A program made the translations under genes and the position numbers. Under the pieces are notes generated by a model, which saw only the letters and a program-made list of their open reading frames with translations, had not been told where the DNA came from and ran no database searches. From the NCBI GenBank assembly GCA_013397865.1, contig VZTI01002344.1, positions 1,329,737 to 1,393,736 on the forward strand: a DNA stretch of 64,000 nt. The letters are read 5' to 3'. Shown piece after piece: positions 40,851 through 54,100 of the stretch; within the stretch, counting starts at the first letter, position 1; every line of letters begins with the position of its first letter. The stretch comes from Struthidea cinerea. Taxonomy: Eukaryota > Chordata > Aves > Passeriformes > Corcoracidae.

Positions 40851-41405
40851 CTGTGGTACTCGCTGTCTGGTTACCTTGGGACCTACTGCAGAACCACCCA
40901 AAGCTTGTCCTAAACCACCGGCTACCAAAGGAGCAGCAACATTCCCAACACCGTTTTATTTCCTGCTCTCGGGTCCCTGAGTGCACTGAGACCTTAATTG
41001 CCCTGATCAGCCTCCCCTGGGAACTCCTTCCAAGCCTTCCACTTAGGGGCCTGGGAGCCTCCCTGCAGCTCAGACCAACACCTTCAGTCTCTGGTTAAGC
41101 TATATGGGAGGTGTGTCCCTCTCCAGGGCTGTCACAGCTGTGCCTCTGCTTGGCCATGAACCCTATCCATCCTGGCCTGTGGACCTATTCCACAGTTTGA
41201 CCTCGGATCTACCTCGTGACTGTGAACTTCCCTGGTGATCCCTGGGCTGTATCTGCCTGTTCCTTCTGATACTGGCTTTACTATTTTCCTGAAAGAGATA
41301 TAAAACAGGCAAATTCAGGCAACATCTATTTTTCCCATGGATGCCAAATAAAAATGCTTTGTTTTCATTCCCATTGTCTGGTCTCTCACTCTTACACCCA
41401 TCACT
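40850..41405 (+). mobile_element. Possible solo LTR or retroelement terminus
   Basis: A GC-richer block sits in AT-rich flanks. It has a TATAAAA (41299-41305) followed 48 bp later by AATAAA (41347-41352), then a pyrimidine-rich stretch (ttgtctggtctctcactc). That spacing is what an LTR with a short R region looks like. No coding remnant and no target-site duplication were found, and I do not recognise the family. An unrelated small transcription unit is an alternative. Confidence 0.3.
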
Positions 41406-44400
41406 TCATTTAAAATGACAAGCACTCATTGAACCTGTAGAATAAGATAACTGTTTAATGAACAGTATGTGAGTTAATGTGCTTTGAGTTGTAACTATTT
41501 TCCTAGATTCTCCTGGTCAAGAATGACACCAGTTGCTTTGAAGCTTGAATGATATTCAGAGTAGTTGTTATGAATGACTGCATGTGCTACAACTGAAGGG
41601 GAAAAGGGAAGGTTGTGGTTGCTGACACTTCTATTTTTATTTTTGACCATTCAAAGTAGCCCAAAATACAGACTACAAGTTGCTACCTTTCTATAAAGCA
41701 AAAAGAAGTTATCCGTCATATAATTGCCCAAGTCTGCACAGTGCTTAGTGAAGAAGAATTCAGACCATGAGGGGGAAACAAACTGAAATAAGCATGGGAA
41801 TTATAGGCTTCTGCTTCCTCGTGGAAAAGCCTCACATGTTCAAACAACCCGTTTGTCATTGCTGAAAGGATTCACCTTTTTTTCTGCTATGGTAATGGGA
41901 AAAAGGAATGGCACACTCAGTAGCTGCAAACTTGCTGGCACGTGAGTGCAGGATTTCCCACGGACAATTCTTCTGTGCTGTTGCTGAATGGGTTATAGAC
42001 CCTGTGGTCATGCCATAAACACTGCATTCCTCCGTGATCTTCCTGGGAGCTGTGTCATGGGAATTATGTCCTTTGTTATCAATACAGGCTGTTCTTGTAA
42101 CCCTTGTTTGGCTGCTTCTTCCAGTGATTTCCCGCACGTGCACATTTCCATCCCCACAGCATTCCTGGAAATTTTTGTATCTCATTCCACAGAGACTGGC
42201 CTGGCTGGATTGCTATGGATGTAGTTTGGGGGAAGAGATGGTGTCCTAAAAGAGATGTTCTGCTGCATCCCTGGGAGGCTTTGCATGCGTGAAGTTTTCC
42301 ACATTCCCACAGTGGTTTTGGTTCAGAAGTCTCAGCTGCACACCTCTTGGGTAGCACCCAGAGATATAAACTTGCAGGGAGCCTCACAATGTGCCTGGTG
42401 CTCTGTTCTGCCACCATAGCTTCCAGACTAGGGCTGCCTGAGGGAGATGCCCACTACTGAGCACATGTCTGTATATGGGTCCAGGACAATTCCCATTGTG
42501 ATTTGGGATGCTGCTCTCCCTGCTGAAGTATTCCCTTGCTCAGCAGCTGTTTTCTTCAGCAAGACAGTGTCTCTGAGGATGACAGTGCTGAATTTCCTGA
42601 TGTTTCTTCTGGACATAGTCAAGGATGAGGAAGAGGATGCAGGCATAACTGTATGTTTGTGTGTGTTTAAGTGTTTGAAGTGAACTGGGCCCATTCAGCG
42701 GTGGCCTCGTGAAACCATCCCCAGGCTGACACTCAGGTAGGGCTGCAGCCCTGTCTGTGGGGTAGTGCATGTCCCTAGAGCTGGACAGAGACCCCCGCCT
42801 GCATGAGGGAAATGTTACACTTTGCTGTAGGGCAATAAGTAGCGATGTGATCCCACTGAACAGGGTGGCTTCTACCCTCAGGTTGAAATTGGGGCAAGGG
42901 GCATTTATGGTCACAGCAAGGGGATGTTAAAGTCCTCAGGATAGAAATGGTCTCCAGACACAGACAGACTGCCTGGCGCTCAAGTCCCTGTACACTCCAG
43001 CTGATGGCCAGACACCCAGGTCAGGTAGAAGCAGTGACTGTCCAGGGCTGCTCACCACATCCTGAGCTGCTGGTATCTCCAGAGAGTTGTCCTGGGGCAA
43101 CCGAGTGGTCACAGCCTCGGGCTGAACCTTGGCTCTGTCGCTGTGACCAGCTTTAGCCCTGTCCTGTGCAATAAGGAGCAGACCAAATCCACGTAGTCCT
43201 GGACTTTGCCTCTTGGCAGGGAAGTGGCTCCTCTTCCAGTGGAATTAAAAGGAGAAACTTCAGGCTCTTAATGCTTACTGGGTCTAATTTTTTCTCGGCA
43301 CAGATTGCGTGGTTTCCCTAAAAAGAAAACTTAACTATTGTAGCAACTTTAGCAATACACAGATGATCACAGTTTTATTAATTTCTCAGCCATTGCCAAC
43401 AATATTTCAGAACTCTTACTGAAATCATTATTCCTCCTTCAAGGGTAAGTACCTAAATCACCTGAGACTGCCTTTTCATCATCGTGTGGAACATCTTAAT
43501 CACACCTGAAATTCCTCTCAAAAAATAGTACTAGGATGTTAGTCCTCACCCACTGCCTTTGCAGTAGTATTTCCTCCATTTTGTTTTGTAGGGGCTTAGG
43601 AATCAAAACTGGCAAAACCTTTTTTCTAGAACTTCATTTTTTCAAAAACTATGTTTTTAACAACATTTTAGAAGGACTATTCCTTTTATGATAGCAACAC
43701 TTGATTGCTCAGAGTAACTCAAACAACGTATCAGAACCTGAACCTGTCTTGCAATGTCTGACAAACTGGAGAAATGCCTCTTCTAAAGCAGACTCAAGGT
43801 TGCTGTTTTCAGAAGAATTTGCACAGCCACTGTGGATAAGGAAGCAATTTTCAATGGAATTAAAATTTCTCTCAAGATCTGACTGATTTGTCATCAAATA
43901 GTATAAATGCAGACAGACCTTCGAGCAAATTCTTTCAGATTAAATGTTTTTGGTGCCTCCTTTAACAAAATAAAAGAAATAACTTTTCATTTTCCATGTA
44001 AATTTTACTCTGAGATTCAAATTAATTTCCCACTGTTTGTTTCTAGAAATGTATTTCTGTGAGAAAAATTTCAGGGGTTCCAGTGTTACAAGATAAGAAC
44101 AGGAAAAATATTTCCTTTTTTCAGACTTAAAGAGACAAGTAATAAATACCCAGGTTAGTCATATATTTAATTATCTGTCTATGCTACAGATTAAAATAGC
44201 AGCCTATTTTGTTCTCAGATCTCTTACAGGCTTGTCTTGGTCAAGAGAATGTCATTTTTAAAGTGTGATTGCGGGCAAGGCTATAAAATGAACACTACAG
44301 GAGTTGTGACACTCTTGCAGCTCTCTTATGAGACCAGAAGAGAAGAGCTTAGCTACTTTCCTGACAAAAAATTTCTTCTTTGAACATGTGCACGAACTCT

Positions 44401-44860
44401 GGTACCATTACCTGGTCCACCTCTTGTCCTGTGATAGGCCTAATCATCTCTGCAGAACCAAAAATGGCTTGTGGCTAAACAAGCACCCTTGGCTGTCCCC
44501 TGCCTGCCAGAACTGTATGGGGAAAACTGCAATAGGAAGTACCAGTCCTTTCCTGGAAGTAGATTTGTCTTGTCCACCTTTCTTGTGATTTTAGGATATA
44601 ACAGAAGACATTTTTGGAAGCAGAAATGTTAGGCTGGGGTAGGAGTCTGTCCAAGACCTTCTCGTGCTCAAGACTGTGAAGACCATAAAAAGATTTTTTA
44701 AAGTTTGGAGTTGTTCTCTTCAGCCCATGATAAGTAAAACCCATGATGAAGTCAGTGGTATATTTAAGAGACATCCCTATGGCTGAATGAAGGGGGCTAA
44801 GGAGTCAGACCACATTGACAGTGTGTTTGGCTGGCAGTGACTACTGGAAAAGAGAAATGG
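41406..44860. other. Intergenic, includes GC-richer block 41.9-43.3 kb
   Basis: About 1.4 kb (41900-43300) is clearly richer in G and C than its surroundings and carries many overlapping frames on both strands (up to 124 codons, 42914-42540 minus). None resembles a known family, the frames overlap each other, and no splice-consistent chain was found. It may be an old repeat or exonic non-coding sequence. The rest, 43.3-44.86 kb, is AT-rich with nothing recognised. Confidence 0.45.
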
Positions 44861-44884
44861 AAGCTGTTTTTTTTAATGAAGCTT

Positions 44885-44890
44885 TTTATT
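44885..44890 (-). terminator. Polyadenylation signal AATAAA of the astacin gene
   Basis: AATAAA on the minus strand lies 218 bp beyond the stop codon at 45109, in a region with no intervening splice signals that fit. It sets an expected 3' end near 44870 and supports the small terminal coding exon at 45109-45143. Confidence 0.7.
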
Positions 44891-45108
44891 CAATTGTTAA
44901 ATAATAACTTAACTGTGCAGACAAAAGGAGGAACACACCAGATGTATAGAATTTTTACATTTATATGGCTTGGGGAATAAACTTTTTCAGGAAGATGAAA
45001 ACTTTGATTCTTAATAGAATTAAATTTCGTGCTGATCCAAGCCAGGATAGGAACAAAGTAGGAAACACATAATTGCAATATTCACAGAATCAGTTCTTCT
45101 TCATTAAG

Positions 45109-45143
45109 TCACTTGTGGATGCTAGATCTTCTTTGGGTCCTCA
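45109..45143 (-). CDS. Astacin gene exon 13: terminal exon with basic tail
   Basis: Encodes VRTQRRSSIHK and a TGA stop. The acceptor TTCACTTACAG fits, the phase is right and an AATAAA follows. No second CUB domain could be found between 46123 and 45143 or just beyond. An alternative is that exon 12 reads on into its intron or to an unseen exon. Confidence 0.65.
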
Positions 45144-48100
45144 CTGTAAGTGAAATGAGAGAACAGTTAGCTTTCAGAGGTCTCTGAACAAACCGTAGCA
45201 TCTCTAAAATATGTACATGCTAAATCACACTTTATCTGGCAGCTGAGATTGCTTTATATTTGTGGACACATCAAAGTGGCATGGGGAGTTCTTTACTTTT
45301 CTTTCCTTCCACAGCAACAGTGGACAGAAATAGACACTAGAAAGACACAGTGCAAAATCGCTGGTTTGGTTTGGGTATACAGTGAAGTTAGTGCATTTCA
45401 GTGGATTCCTGCAAACTCTGTGTGCTTGTTCTTGTTGCATGGCACATACAAGGCTGCATGACACAGCCGAGCTTCCTTTCCCACCAACACAAGCTGCAGC
45501 ATTGTGCAGTTGCTGTAGGCTACACTCACACACAGACATGCCTTTACACCAGCTGGTACACACCACCTCGCAAGCCTGTGGTCACTTAATTGTTTAGTTG
45601 TGGCCTTAGCTCTTAATCAAATGGGACTGAAGAAAATGTGTTCTAGCTGGATAAATTCTAGGAATCCTGACCATGGAAATGCTGCCTCTCTTCTTGCCAT
45701 GGGGCTGGGTGACCTTGTTCACCATAGATGTGTCTCACCCTCTGAACTGTGTGATTAAAAACTGCATCTTTTCCAGAGAAATGATATATTGAAATGCGAT
45801 TTATTCTCTTTCTACTGTGCTAGTAACACTAACAGTATCATTAAATTGATTGCTTTTTATTGGCATGTGCTTTGGACTGGCACATATCTGAGAGGGAAGG
45901 TGAACTGTGAATCACCTGGCTAACGCCACTTATCCTGAGTGTGGCCCCATCGGCATGAATGAGTAAATGGTGTCAGTGTAAAACTGACCCATTATGTCGA
46001 AAGCGAGGAAGGAAGTGATGACCCTCGTGGAGAGCAGTTCTTCAATGTTTTTACTGAGTGAATAGAAAGGTGGATTTGACAGAGACTGTTTTCCTTGCCT
46101 TTCTCCTTGTTCTCAGACTTACCAGCAGTAAAGGTGGCTTGGAAACCAGAAGCTGTATGGGCACCATCTGTGACGAACTCTACGAGCATAAGATTACTAG
46201 AAGCAACTATGCCATTGGGTATCTTTGATCCACAGGTCTTGTCCATTAGAACTGGAGAAGACTTGCTGGATCCATCATAAACTTTAACATAGTCACCCTG
46301 ACAGCCTCTAGTTTTCTGCAGCTGAAAGGCTTGAAAGTGCAGGGAAACCTGGAAGGGAAAAGAAAATTAGCTTTTAATATGTAAGTACACCTCTTTCATG
46401 GAATGTCCTTTCAAACAGACAGGATCTAAACTGTAGCCAAGCACGGACTCACAGACTAGAACTGCTTACCCAGCTTTGCCTCTCTTCCCTGGAGGCTGCA
46501 GGGTTCAGATCTAATCACTGAATGTTCCCATGCTCAGGGTGCTTTGTCTTGATTTTGCAAACCCGAAGCCCAACATATGGAGGTTTCTCAAAATCACACC
46601 TCTGCATTGTCTTTGCCTATACCTGGCTTAAGCACATGAGAAGCAGAGACTAGTCTGAAATTTCTCTTATGGAGGAGATCTCATCTGGCAACTGCTGTGC
46701 AAACAAAGCACAAGATGCTTAACATAGAAAGAAGTTCAGCCATATTTCAAGATCACTATTAACTTGTGATTACCTTTCTGGATCGGGTTCGGAGGAGCCA
46801 GACACAGTTGGTGTTATCTGAGTAATTCCTTGGGTAGTTGGCAGATCTCAGTAACCCAGAAGGTCCATCAAGGATTGTGCTGCAGCGACCTGAGGAAAAA
46901 ATGCTTACTTCAGCATCGGGATTGCAGAAGCTTTCAGTCATTCACAAGTACAATCTCTTCAGAATAGACTGATCTCTGTTTTCTGATCTGTCAGCATTCA
47001 TTTCAGAGTACTGGTACATCTTGATTAATATGAGGAATCATGTTGTCCTAATTTTCACAAAATGCATCGAAGAGGAAAGTAAAGTAGTGCTTTGAAAACC
47101 ATGACTTTTTACATCTGTCATTTAGCAAGAGATCTTTCGCCACCTCTATAAAGAGTGTGAGAGGTTTCAATTCACTGCAGTTGGTGCCACTGTTTTCCAC
47201 TGAGAATGGGAAGTTAAGTGACGTCAGAAGAGTCAAGCACAAATATGATGCCTCTGCAATGCTTAAATTCTAAGCTTAGGAGGAGCACTTGGGGTGCAAG
47301 AGGTAATACTTTATTCATCAGTTTTTTTCTCTTTGATTGAATAAATTTCTGTGATTGTATACAAAAATTTCTTCTAGTAGTGGTTAAATATAAAGAGTTT
47401 AAACATACGAACTTAGAATGACAGACTTCTGAAAACTGGACAATGCAACATGAAACTGTTCCAGTTCAAAGGAGCATAAAAGTGTTTTGGTTTGGCTCAG
47501 GTCTTAAATACCAGCTGCCATGAGGAACAGTGATGTCTGGCTCTTTTGGGGTTTATAATTGTCTGCTAAACTGCAAGAAACCAAATAATTCCATTGAAGT
47601 TTACAACGTGGCAGGCAGTTAGTCCAGTTGCACAGCAGCCACTTATGTTAATAGCAAATGTGCCTGATTTAATTTAGAGGCCGTTTCCATTTTCTCACTA
47701 ATCACAATGTGCCTCCAGCTTCACCTTTGCATTTCCTCCCAGAGTAACCCTGGTGAGTACCAGGAATTTACAGGAATAGTCTCGCAGTCTGATGAAAAAC
47801 TGCTGTCTCTGTAACAGGCCCAAATCTGAGTTGAACATAACGGGGTGCCTTTGAGATACTTACTGCAGTTGTAAAGTTTGTTGATTTTGGCCACATCCAA
47901 GTTGCTCATCCCCTGTCTCTGTCCAATATGTACTGATCCATCAGGAATGGGTACAATAGTTGCTTTCCCAGTGGTATTGGTGAATGTGTATCTGAAAAAA
48001 CCCATGAGAAATGACATTCTCTAAGCACCATAACTTCTTTCAGGATTCAATGGCATGCTTTGGAGGGAGAGCAAGAATTGTACATAAGCTGTTGCTGTGA

Positions 48101-51100
48101 CTAATGGTGCTGTTTAAATAGGTCTCATTGAGATGTCCAGCAGTAAGCAGAGTCAATGTCCAGATGCCCTCCTTTCCTCCCAAGCCCAGCAGTGAAGCGG
48201 TCCCTAATGGAAAGCTAAGGGAGAGTGAGTGTACCCCAGTCCCAGGGAGCATCTTGTCTGAACTGACTCACGGTGTTTTTCTTAGGGGAACTGGGGAAAG
48301 TGGTAGTTAGGAGAGAGTTATGATAGAAACTAATTCTAACGTAAGATTTGAGTTCTGAAAATAATAATGCCATGCTGCTACTTACGGGCCATAGTGCATT
48401 ACTGAGGAATAGTCATACGGAAGACCCAGGTTATTGGAGTTTTCAAATTTCTTGAAGTCTGGCCTGTCAGCTGTAATATATGATGTTGTACTTAGAGTAT
48501 GCTTCCTACGTACTCCCTTCTGGGAAGAAAGGAGAGTTGGGAGCAGTAGGACGTGTCTACACCACTTCCTACATTGAGGAGTTCAAAGTACTTACCAGGA
48601 CTGATGTACTCCCACATGATCTTTACGTGTTTATCTCTGTCACTTCGAGAGTGTTCATGCAAAAAGCCCAGAGCATGCTCCAGTTCATGCTGAATAACTC
48701 CTTTCCACATGCAGCCTCCTTTCATCACAGAGACAGTCTGTCCACCTCCTACTCTCCCATAGTTGGACCAGCAGCTGAGAGAGGCATTGAACATCAACAG
48801 AAGATTTATGGGATTTTTATTGGCAGGCAGGCAAAGAGGCAGAACAGGGAATCTTGCTTCACACACCTCTTGTGGGAGTGGAAGGATTCCTCCCTCTCCA
48901 CTGTGATAGTCAGAGTGTACAGAGGCAAAAGTGACCATGGCATATAAAAGAACGAAGAGTATGATCATTGCTAAATCTTTCTGGAAGACTTTCATTAGCA
49001 CAGAGGCTCCTGAATTCCGACTTTACCTTGACTTTAACTCCCTTGAAAGAACTTTTTTTTTTCAAAATACTAAACACTGTATCAGAGATGGAGCTAAGAT
49101 GAATAACACTTTCAAGCTAACAAGTGTTGAACAATTTTCTCATAGGCTCTAATTCTGAGCTTGATGGCCAAGAGTGTGATTCAAAGAACTGTTTATTTCA
49201 TAAGTTAAAATCAGTTTACTTGTGTAAATAGGACCTACAGTAATCAATGTATGTCGTGCTCAAGTATGCATTATACCACACAGAAAACATGAGTTTAGAT
49301 ATTCTTTTCACCTTAATGGTGCTTTTCCATGATTTGCATTACAATGAGCTCCTGATGTACCTGATGAGCCCTTGCTCATAAGGTATCCAAGGAGGATACC
49401 TTGGCACTGTGATAAAACAAAAGCCTCTCTTAGGTCACACAGCATCAGTGTAGGAAAGGATTGAAAAACAGTGTAGAAATAACTCGCTAATTTATCATTC
49501 AACTCACCCATCGACAGATCTAATACTGAGGTAGTCACGTTCTGTCCTGCGCTTCACGAAATTAATACAAGTAAGTGCTTCAAACTCTGCCATGGCATCA
49601 TGAATCCCTTTTACATGGCTCTCCTCTGGGGAAGAAAGGGTTAATTTTAGCGGTCACAAGAGGACATTAGCAGATGCCACTAAAATCTTACATGTTTTCG
49701 AAAACAGGGTAATTGAGGGACAGAAACAGTAGCCTAGGCTCTTTCTTGTTTGTAGCGCAGTACTGAATTTTGTTTAAGATTTTAACAACCTGGCACAAGA
49801 GCCCCTTTATCCAGGTATTTGTCTAAAAGTATTCAGGTGCCTCTTTTCTCAACTTAATTGTAGTGGTGATTTTTGATGTATCTTCTTATTAGACACTTGG
49901 AGACAACTATAGGAAGCTGTTTTGCTGACGAAAAGCAGATTATTGAAGCCCCATTGTAATAGGCATGAAACTTACAAAGGCAGGTATTCTGGCAGACACC
50001 ATTAGAGGGAATGGTTATTGTTGTCTCCAAGAGACCAGTCCCAAAACATTATGGATGCAAAACTTCTCAATGAAATTTGATCTTTTTCTGGTTGAGGTCC
50101 TTGTAAATTAAAATTTATCTGTGCTTGCCCACCACAAGTAAAACCTTAGAACTGATTTATTCAACTATTTGTGTGCTCACTAGACATAAGTTTCTCTCTG
50201 AAGTGTATTGGATAAAATCCATTTAAAAAAAAAATTGAAATTGAAACCCACCATAAGTAGGATCCAACACATAGGGAATACGAACAATCCCATCACTGGA
50301 CTGGGGCCAGTTGCAATGGCGACAACTGATGGCACTGCGACTCCTTCGGGGAACTATGTCACCTTCCTGCAGGATCTGAGAGCTGTCTGGGGAGAGAGAA
50401 AGGGTGGAGACATTGGAACCACAGATTGTTGGACACTAGCTAAGCACACTTGGAAAAACAAGCAGTCGCAGGAGTAAGAATGATGTCTTACTTTGGTACT
50501 ATTTAATCATCCATCATGTGACACTGAATGAATGGCATCAAATATCTCCCCAGGAAGGTGCTGAGCAAAAGCAGGAGGTACCAATAAGGAAACCCAAGAA
50601 GGTGGGCAAACCAAAAAGAAGAGTGTTGTCAGGAGAAAACTGTAGGAATATTTGGTGTCTCTTTGCACAGACTACTTTTACTCCAATAAAGCCACTTGAA
50701 TGACTCTTGGAGGAGAAAATGTGAGAAAGACAAGCTGATAGATGAGGAAATGTTTGGAAGGATGAGAGAAGAGGAAGTCTTGAGCAGAGAGCATGGAACG
50801 GACTGCAGCTTATCTAGGAGTCTACTCTAGGAGTACTAGCAAAGTAGGAGATACTACTTTGCTAGTACTGCAAAGTCATGATGGCTGAATGCAAGCAATG
50901 CATCATTCCAGAAAAAGGCAGTTAAATAACAAAGCATCCAAATAGCCACATTTTCTCTTTATGTCCAAAGAATGACAAAGATGTTGAAAACTAAAGCTGA
51001 AGAAACTGTCTGAACAGTTTTCAGTTGTCTCCACACCTGGGAGCGTCTTCAGTACTGACACAATAATTTTGAGCTACTATAGGGCTTCAGCAGACCACAC

Positions 51101-54100
51101 AGTAATCCCAGTGGTATCTCTTACGTGGTGGTGTGTAAGATGGGAAAAACATTTGCACAGATTGTGGTAAAACCTTGTATCTCCCACATCGCTCCCAAAA
51201 AGCAACAAAGACAGGCCCCTTATAGACTGGGGTTTGGTGGCATTACCTTTGTTAACTCTCAGAATTTTGTTAAAAATATCTTCGTCCTCCTCACCAGTCT
51301 CTGTCGGCAAAGGAGATTCTGTGCAGAAATACAAGAGTATCACTTTCTCATTCTCAAGGAAAATATGAGTCCTGATTTTTAATCTGATGATGCAGGATTT
51401 TTCCAGTGATGCATGTAAAACTTACAAAGCCTATTTAGGGACTGGAGGGATGTTCACTCATGTAGGTGTTTGTTCAGTGACACAGTCTTGAGAACCTCCC
51501 AGCTGTGGTTATTTTGGCATTAATCTAGTCCCAAGAGCCATGCGTCTTCAACTATTTCATCCTCCCCCCCTTTTTTTCCCTAGCCGTCATATTTTAATGC
51601 ATCAGGCAGCACAGTTTTACTTCTTTATGAACACCTTACACTCAAATCCCCAACATAAGACACCAGAAGCAAAAATGGAGGGAGAGCAGTCCTGCTACTT
51701 CTTACTGGACACGATGACCTCTTGAAAAACCCTTGAAACCAATGACATTGGAATTATATTCCTGTTCCATGGGTCAGACTGAAGTCCCCAGCTAAGCCCA
51801 GCATCAGTGACTCCTAGGCCTTGCTAGCAAAATCAGCCAACTCTGCGCATTTTGCAACAAGTCTTGACATCAATAAAAAGCAGAAACACATGACCTCTGT
51901 GCTTCTTTGAACCTTTGGAAGTGACTTAATTCAGGACATTACTTAAGCAGAGCTATTTTTAGCAAAAGTAGCAGCTGAGGTGTTTAGCAAGGCCATGCAA
52001 TTAGCAAAAACCAAGAGACTTTGCTTTGCATGAAACACTGTGGTGAGTGCATTCATTTAAAATTCCTCAAAAAGGTTAATCTGTGTTAAGCGTGTGCTAT
52101 TTTCTGGAGTAAGTGAGTAGATAACAATCAGTATATCCTGTCAAACATGTACTTGTAGATAGAGTAATACATACCATATATATCCTCTTGTGTAGTAACC
52201 TGCAAGAATGAGACATTAGTATTATCTCACAGTTTATAATATAACATTAAATTAAATAGTATAACATATAAATTATCAACAGCATCCAGGCTACAACTGG
52301 AAGTATCTTTCACCAAGGCAACTTTTATATACTTGGCCATGTGTAAAGAAGTACTATGGGGTGGTAGATATTCTTCTTTGGTACCTTGGCAAATAGGGGT
52401 ATCATAAAGGGAAATGCAATCTGAAGTGTGGAATACGTTTCAGATACACTCCGAGGCACTGCTGAGCAGAGAAGACTGTGCTGCACAGGTGTAGCTAGAG
52501 GTGGAGTACAAGAGTCCTGACCTTACTTTCCAACTTTCCACAGTGTTGAAGCCCACAGTGATCAGAAGAGTTGAATTAGCTTTCCTTACCTCAGTAGGTC
52601 CTGTCGCTGCAAAAAGAAAAANNNNNNNNNNNAAAAAAAAAAAAAAAAAAAAAGAGAGAGAGAGAGAGAGACAAGCAAAAGGGACAAATTAGATTCTGAA
52701 TGCAACTTCACAGTGTTCAATAGCATGGACCTCCTCAGCCGTGGGAATGCCTTTGGCAGATCCCTTTGCATGGAGGGGAATGGAGCGCACTAGCTGATGC
52801 ACAGGCAGAGAAATTAGAAAGATACCTAGTCAAACAGCTATGAAAGTTCCTAGTAGATTGTGCTGAGAGGCAGAATCCTGGTCATTTACCATCTAAGAAT
52901 CAGCAAAGCATTTTATCAGCTTCAGTGTGGAAAATTACAAAAGAAACCAGTGACAAAAAAATGTTTTGTCCCCAGATTTCTCTGCGACAGGTGCAGGCTA
53001 ACCAGCCCAACAATATCCTCTGGTTTCACAGTGTCCAAGAATAAAGTTATAACATGGGGTGGAGGCTATAATTCAGCATGGGGAAGATAATCTCAGCTTG
53101 GTAGCATTCTTTGTCCTAAGATCCCTTTCTACTGTTATGCCTGTTACGTTTTACCAAATGTCAGATGCTAGACACAAACCAGCTGTGAAAATCTGACCTG
53201 ATGTATAAATTCCTATCTTCATTGTTATAATATCAAAAAAGTTCAAAAATTGGAAGGACCTCCAGAGGTCATCAGTTTGTCTGCTTTCCCTAAGGCAGAA
53301 ACAGTTTTATCTATAGTATTCCTGCCCATAGTTTGTTTGACCTGTTCTTAAGTATGATGGATACGTTGCAAGCCTATCTGGCAATCTCTTCTAGTTTTCT
53401 AATAATTGCAGTCTTCCTTGTCAAAGCATGAAACAATTTTGTTTTTCCTATTCAACACTGAAACAGAGTACACTCATGTAAACAGTTATTATTTCCAAGC
53501 TCACCTATGCCCCAATTTTTGACCATATTTTTTTTCAATAAAAGATATGCCAAGCTCTATCACACCTTGCAGCACCTTTTCCTTTTCATAGTTATTGCTC
53601 AAACATACTGAGGGGATGTCTTCCTTTCCAGACCCTATCTAGCACCCGCAACAGAATTGCTTTTATTGAGCCAAAAATACTTCAGTCTGTGTTTTCAGAC
53701 TGTTGCTTCAGCTATATGGCAATGGAAGTCCACTGTAATGATGGTGGTTTATTGTAGAAAAGTTCAGTCAGTTCCCACCAGCTGCATCAGAGAGATCCAC
53801 GGCATCTAAACACATTCTGCAGGGAAGCACATTTTCGAGATGGGTTGATCAGATTCAGAATTTATGCACCCAAGAGGCAGTAGATTAATTGAGTAGTCAA
53901 AGTCAGTGGAAATTAGGCTCCAGATTCCTAGGCACACAAAGCCTTCAACTTCTTTTTAAAACCCAAATGAGGCACCAGAGAAGGCATCTGCCATCTCCTT
54001 GATGAAATGAACATCTGGTGTGATAGGGCTTTCAAAATTATACAGCTCACATTTTCCCTTTACTGTAAATACTGAAAGATGTCTCAAAAGGCACAAAAAG

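Noticed and set aside
45225..45566. 113-codon Cys-rich minus frame as a second CUB exon
   Set aside because: The cysteine spacing and absence of NYP, DYVKVYDG-type words do not fit a CUB domain.
48480..48947. 155-codon plus-strand frame
   Set aside because: It lies antisense to the zinc-site exon of the protease and is open only as its mirror; no family resemblance.
50377..50386. Alternative acceptor for exon 6 at the second CAG (GACAG)
   Set aside because: It puts a TAG stop in frame shortly after; the upstream CCCCAG keeps the frame and yields the conserved LQEGDIV segment.
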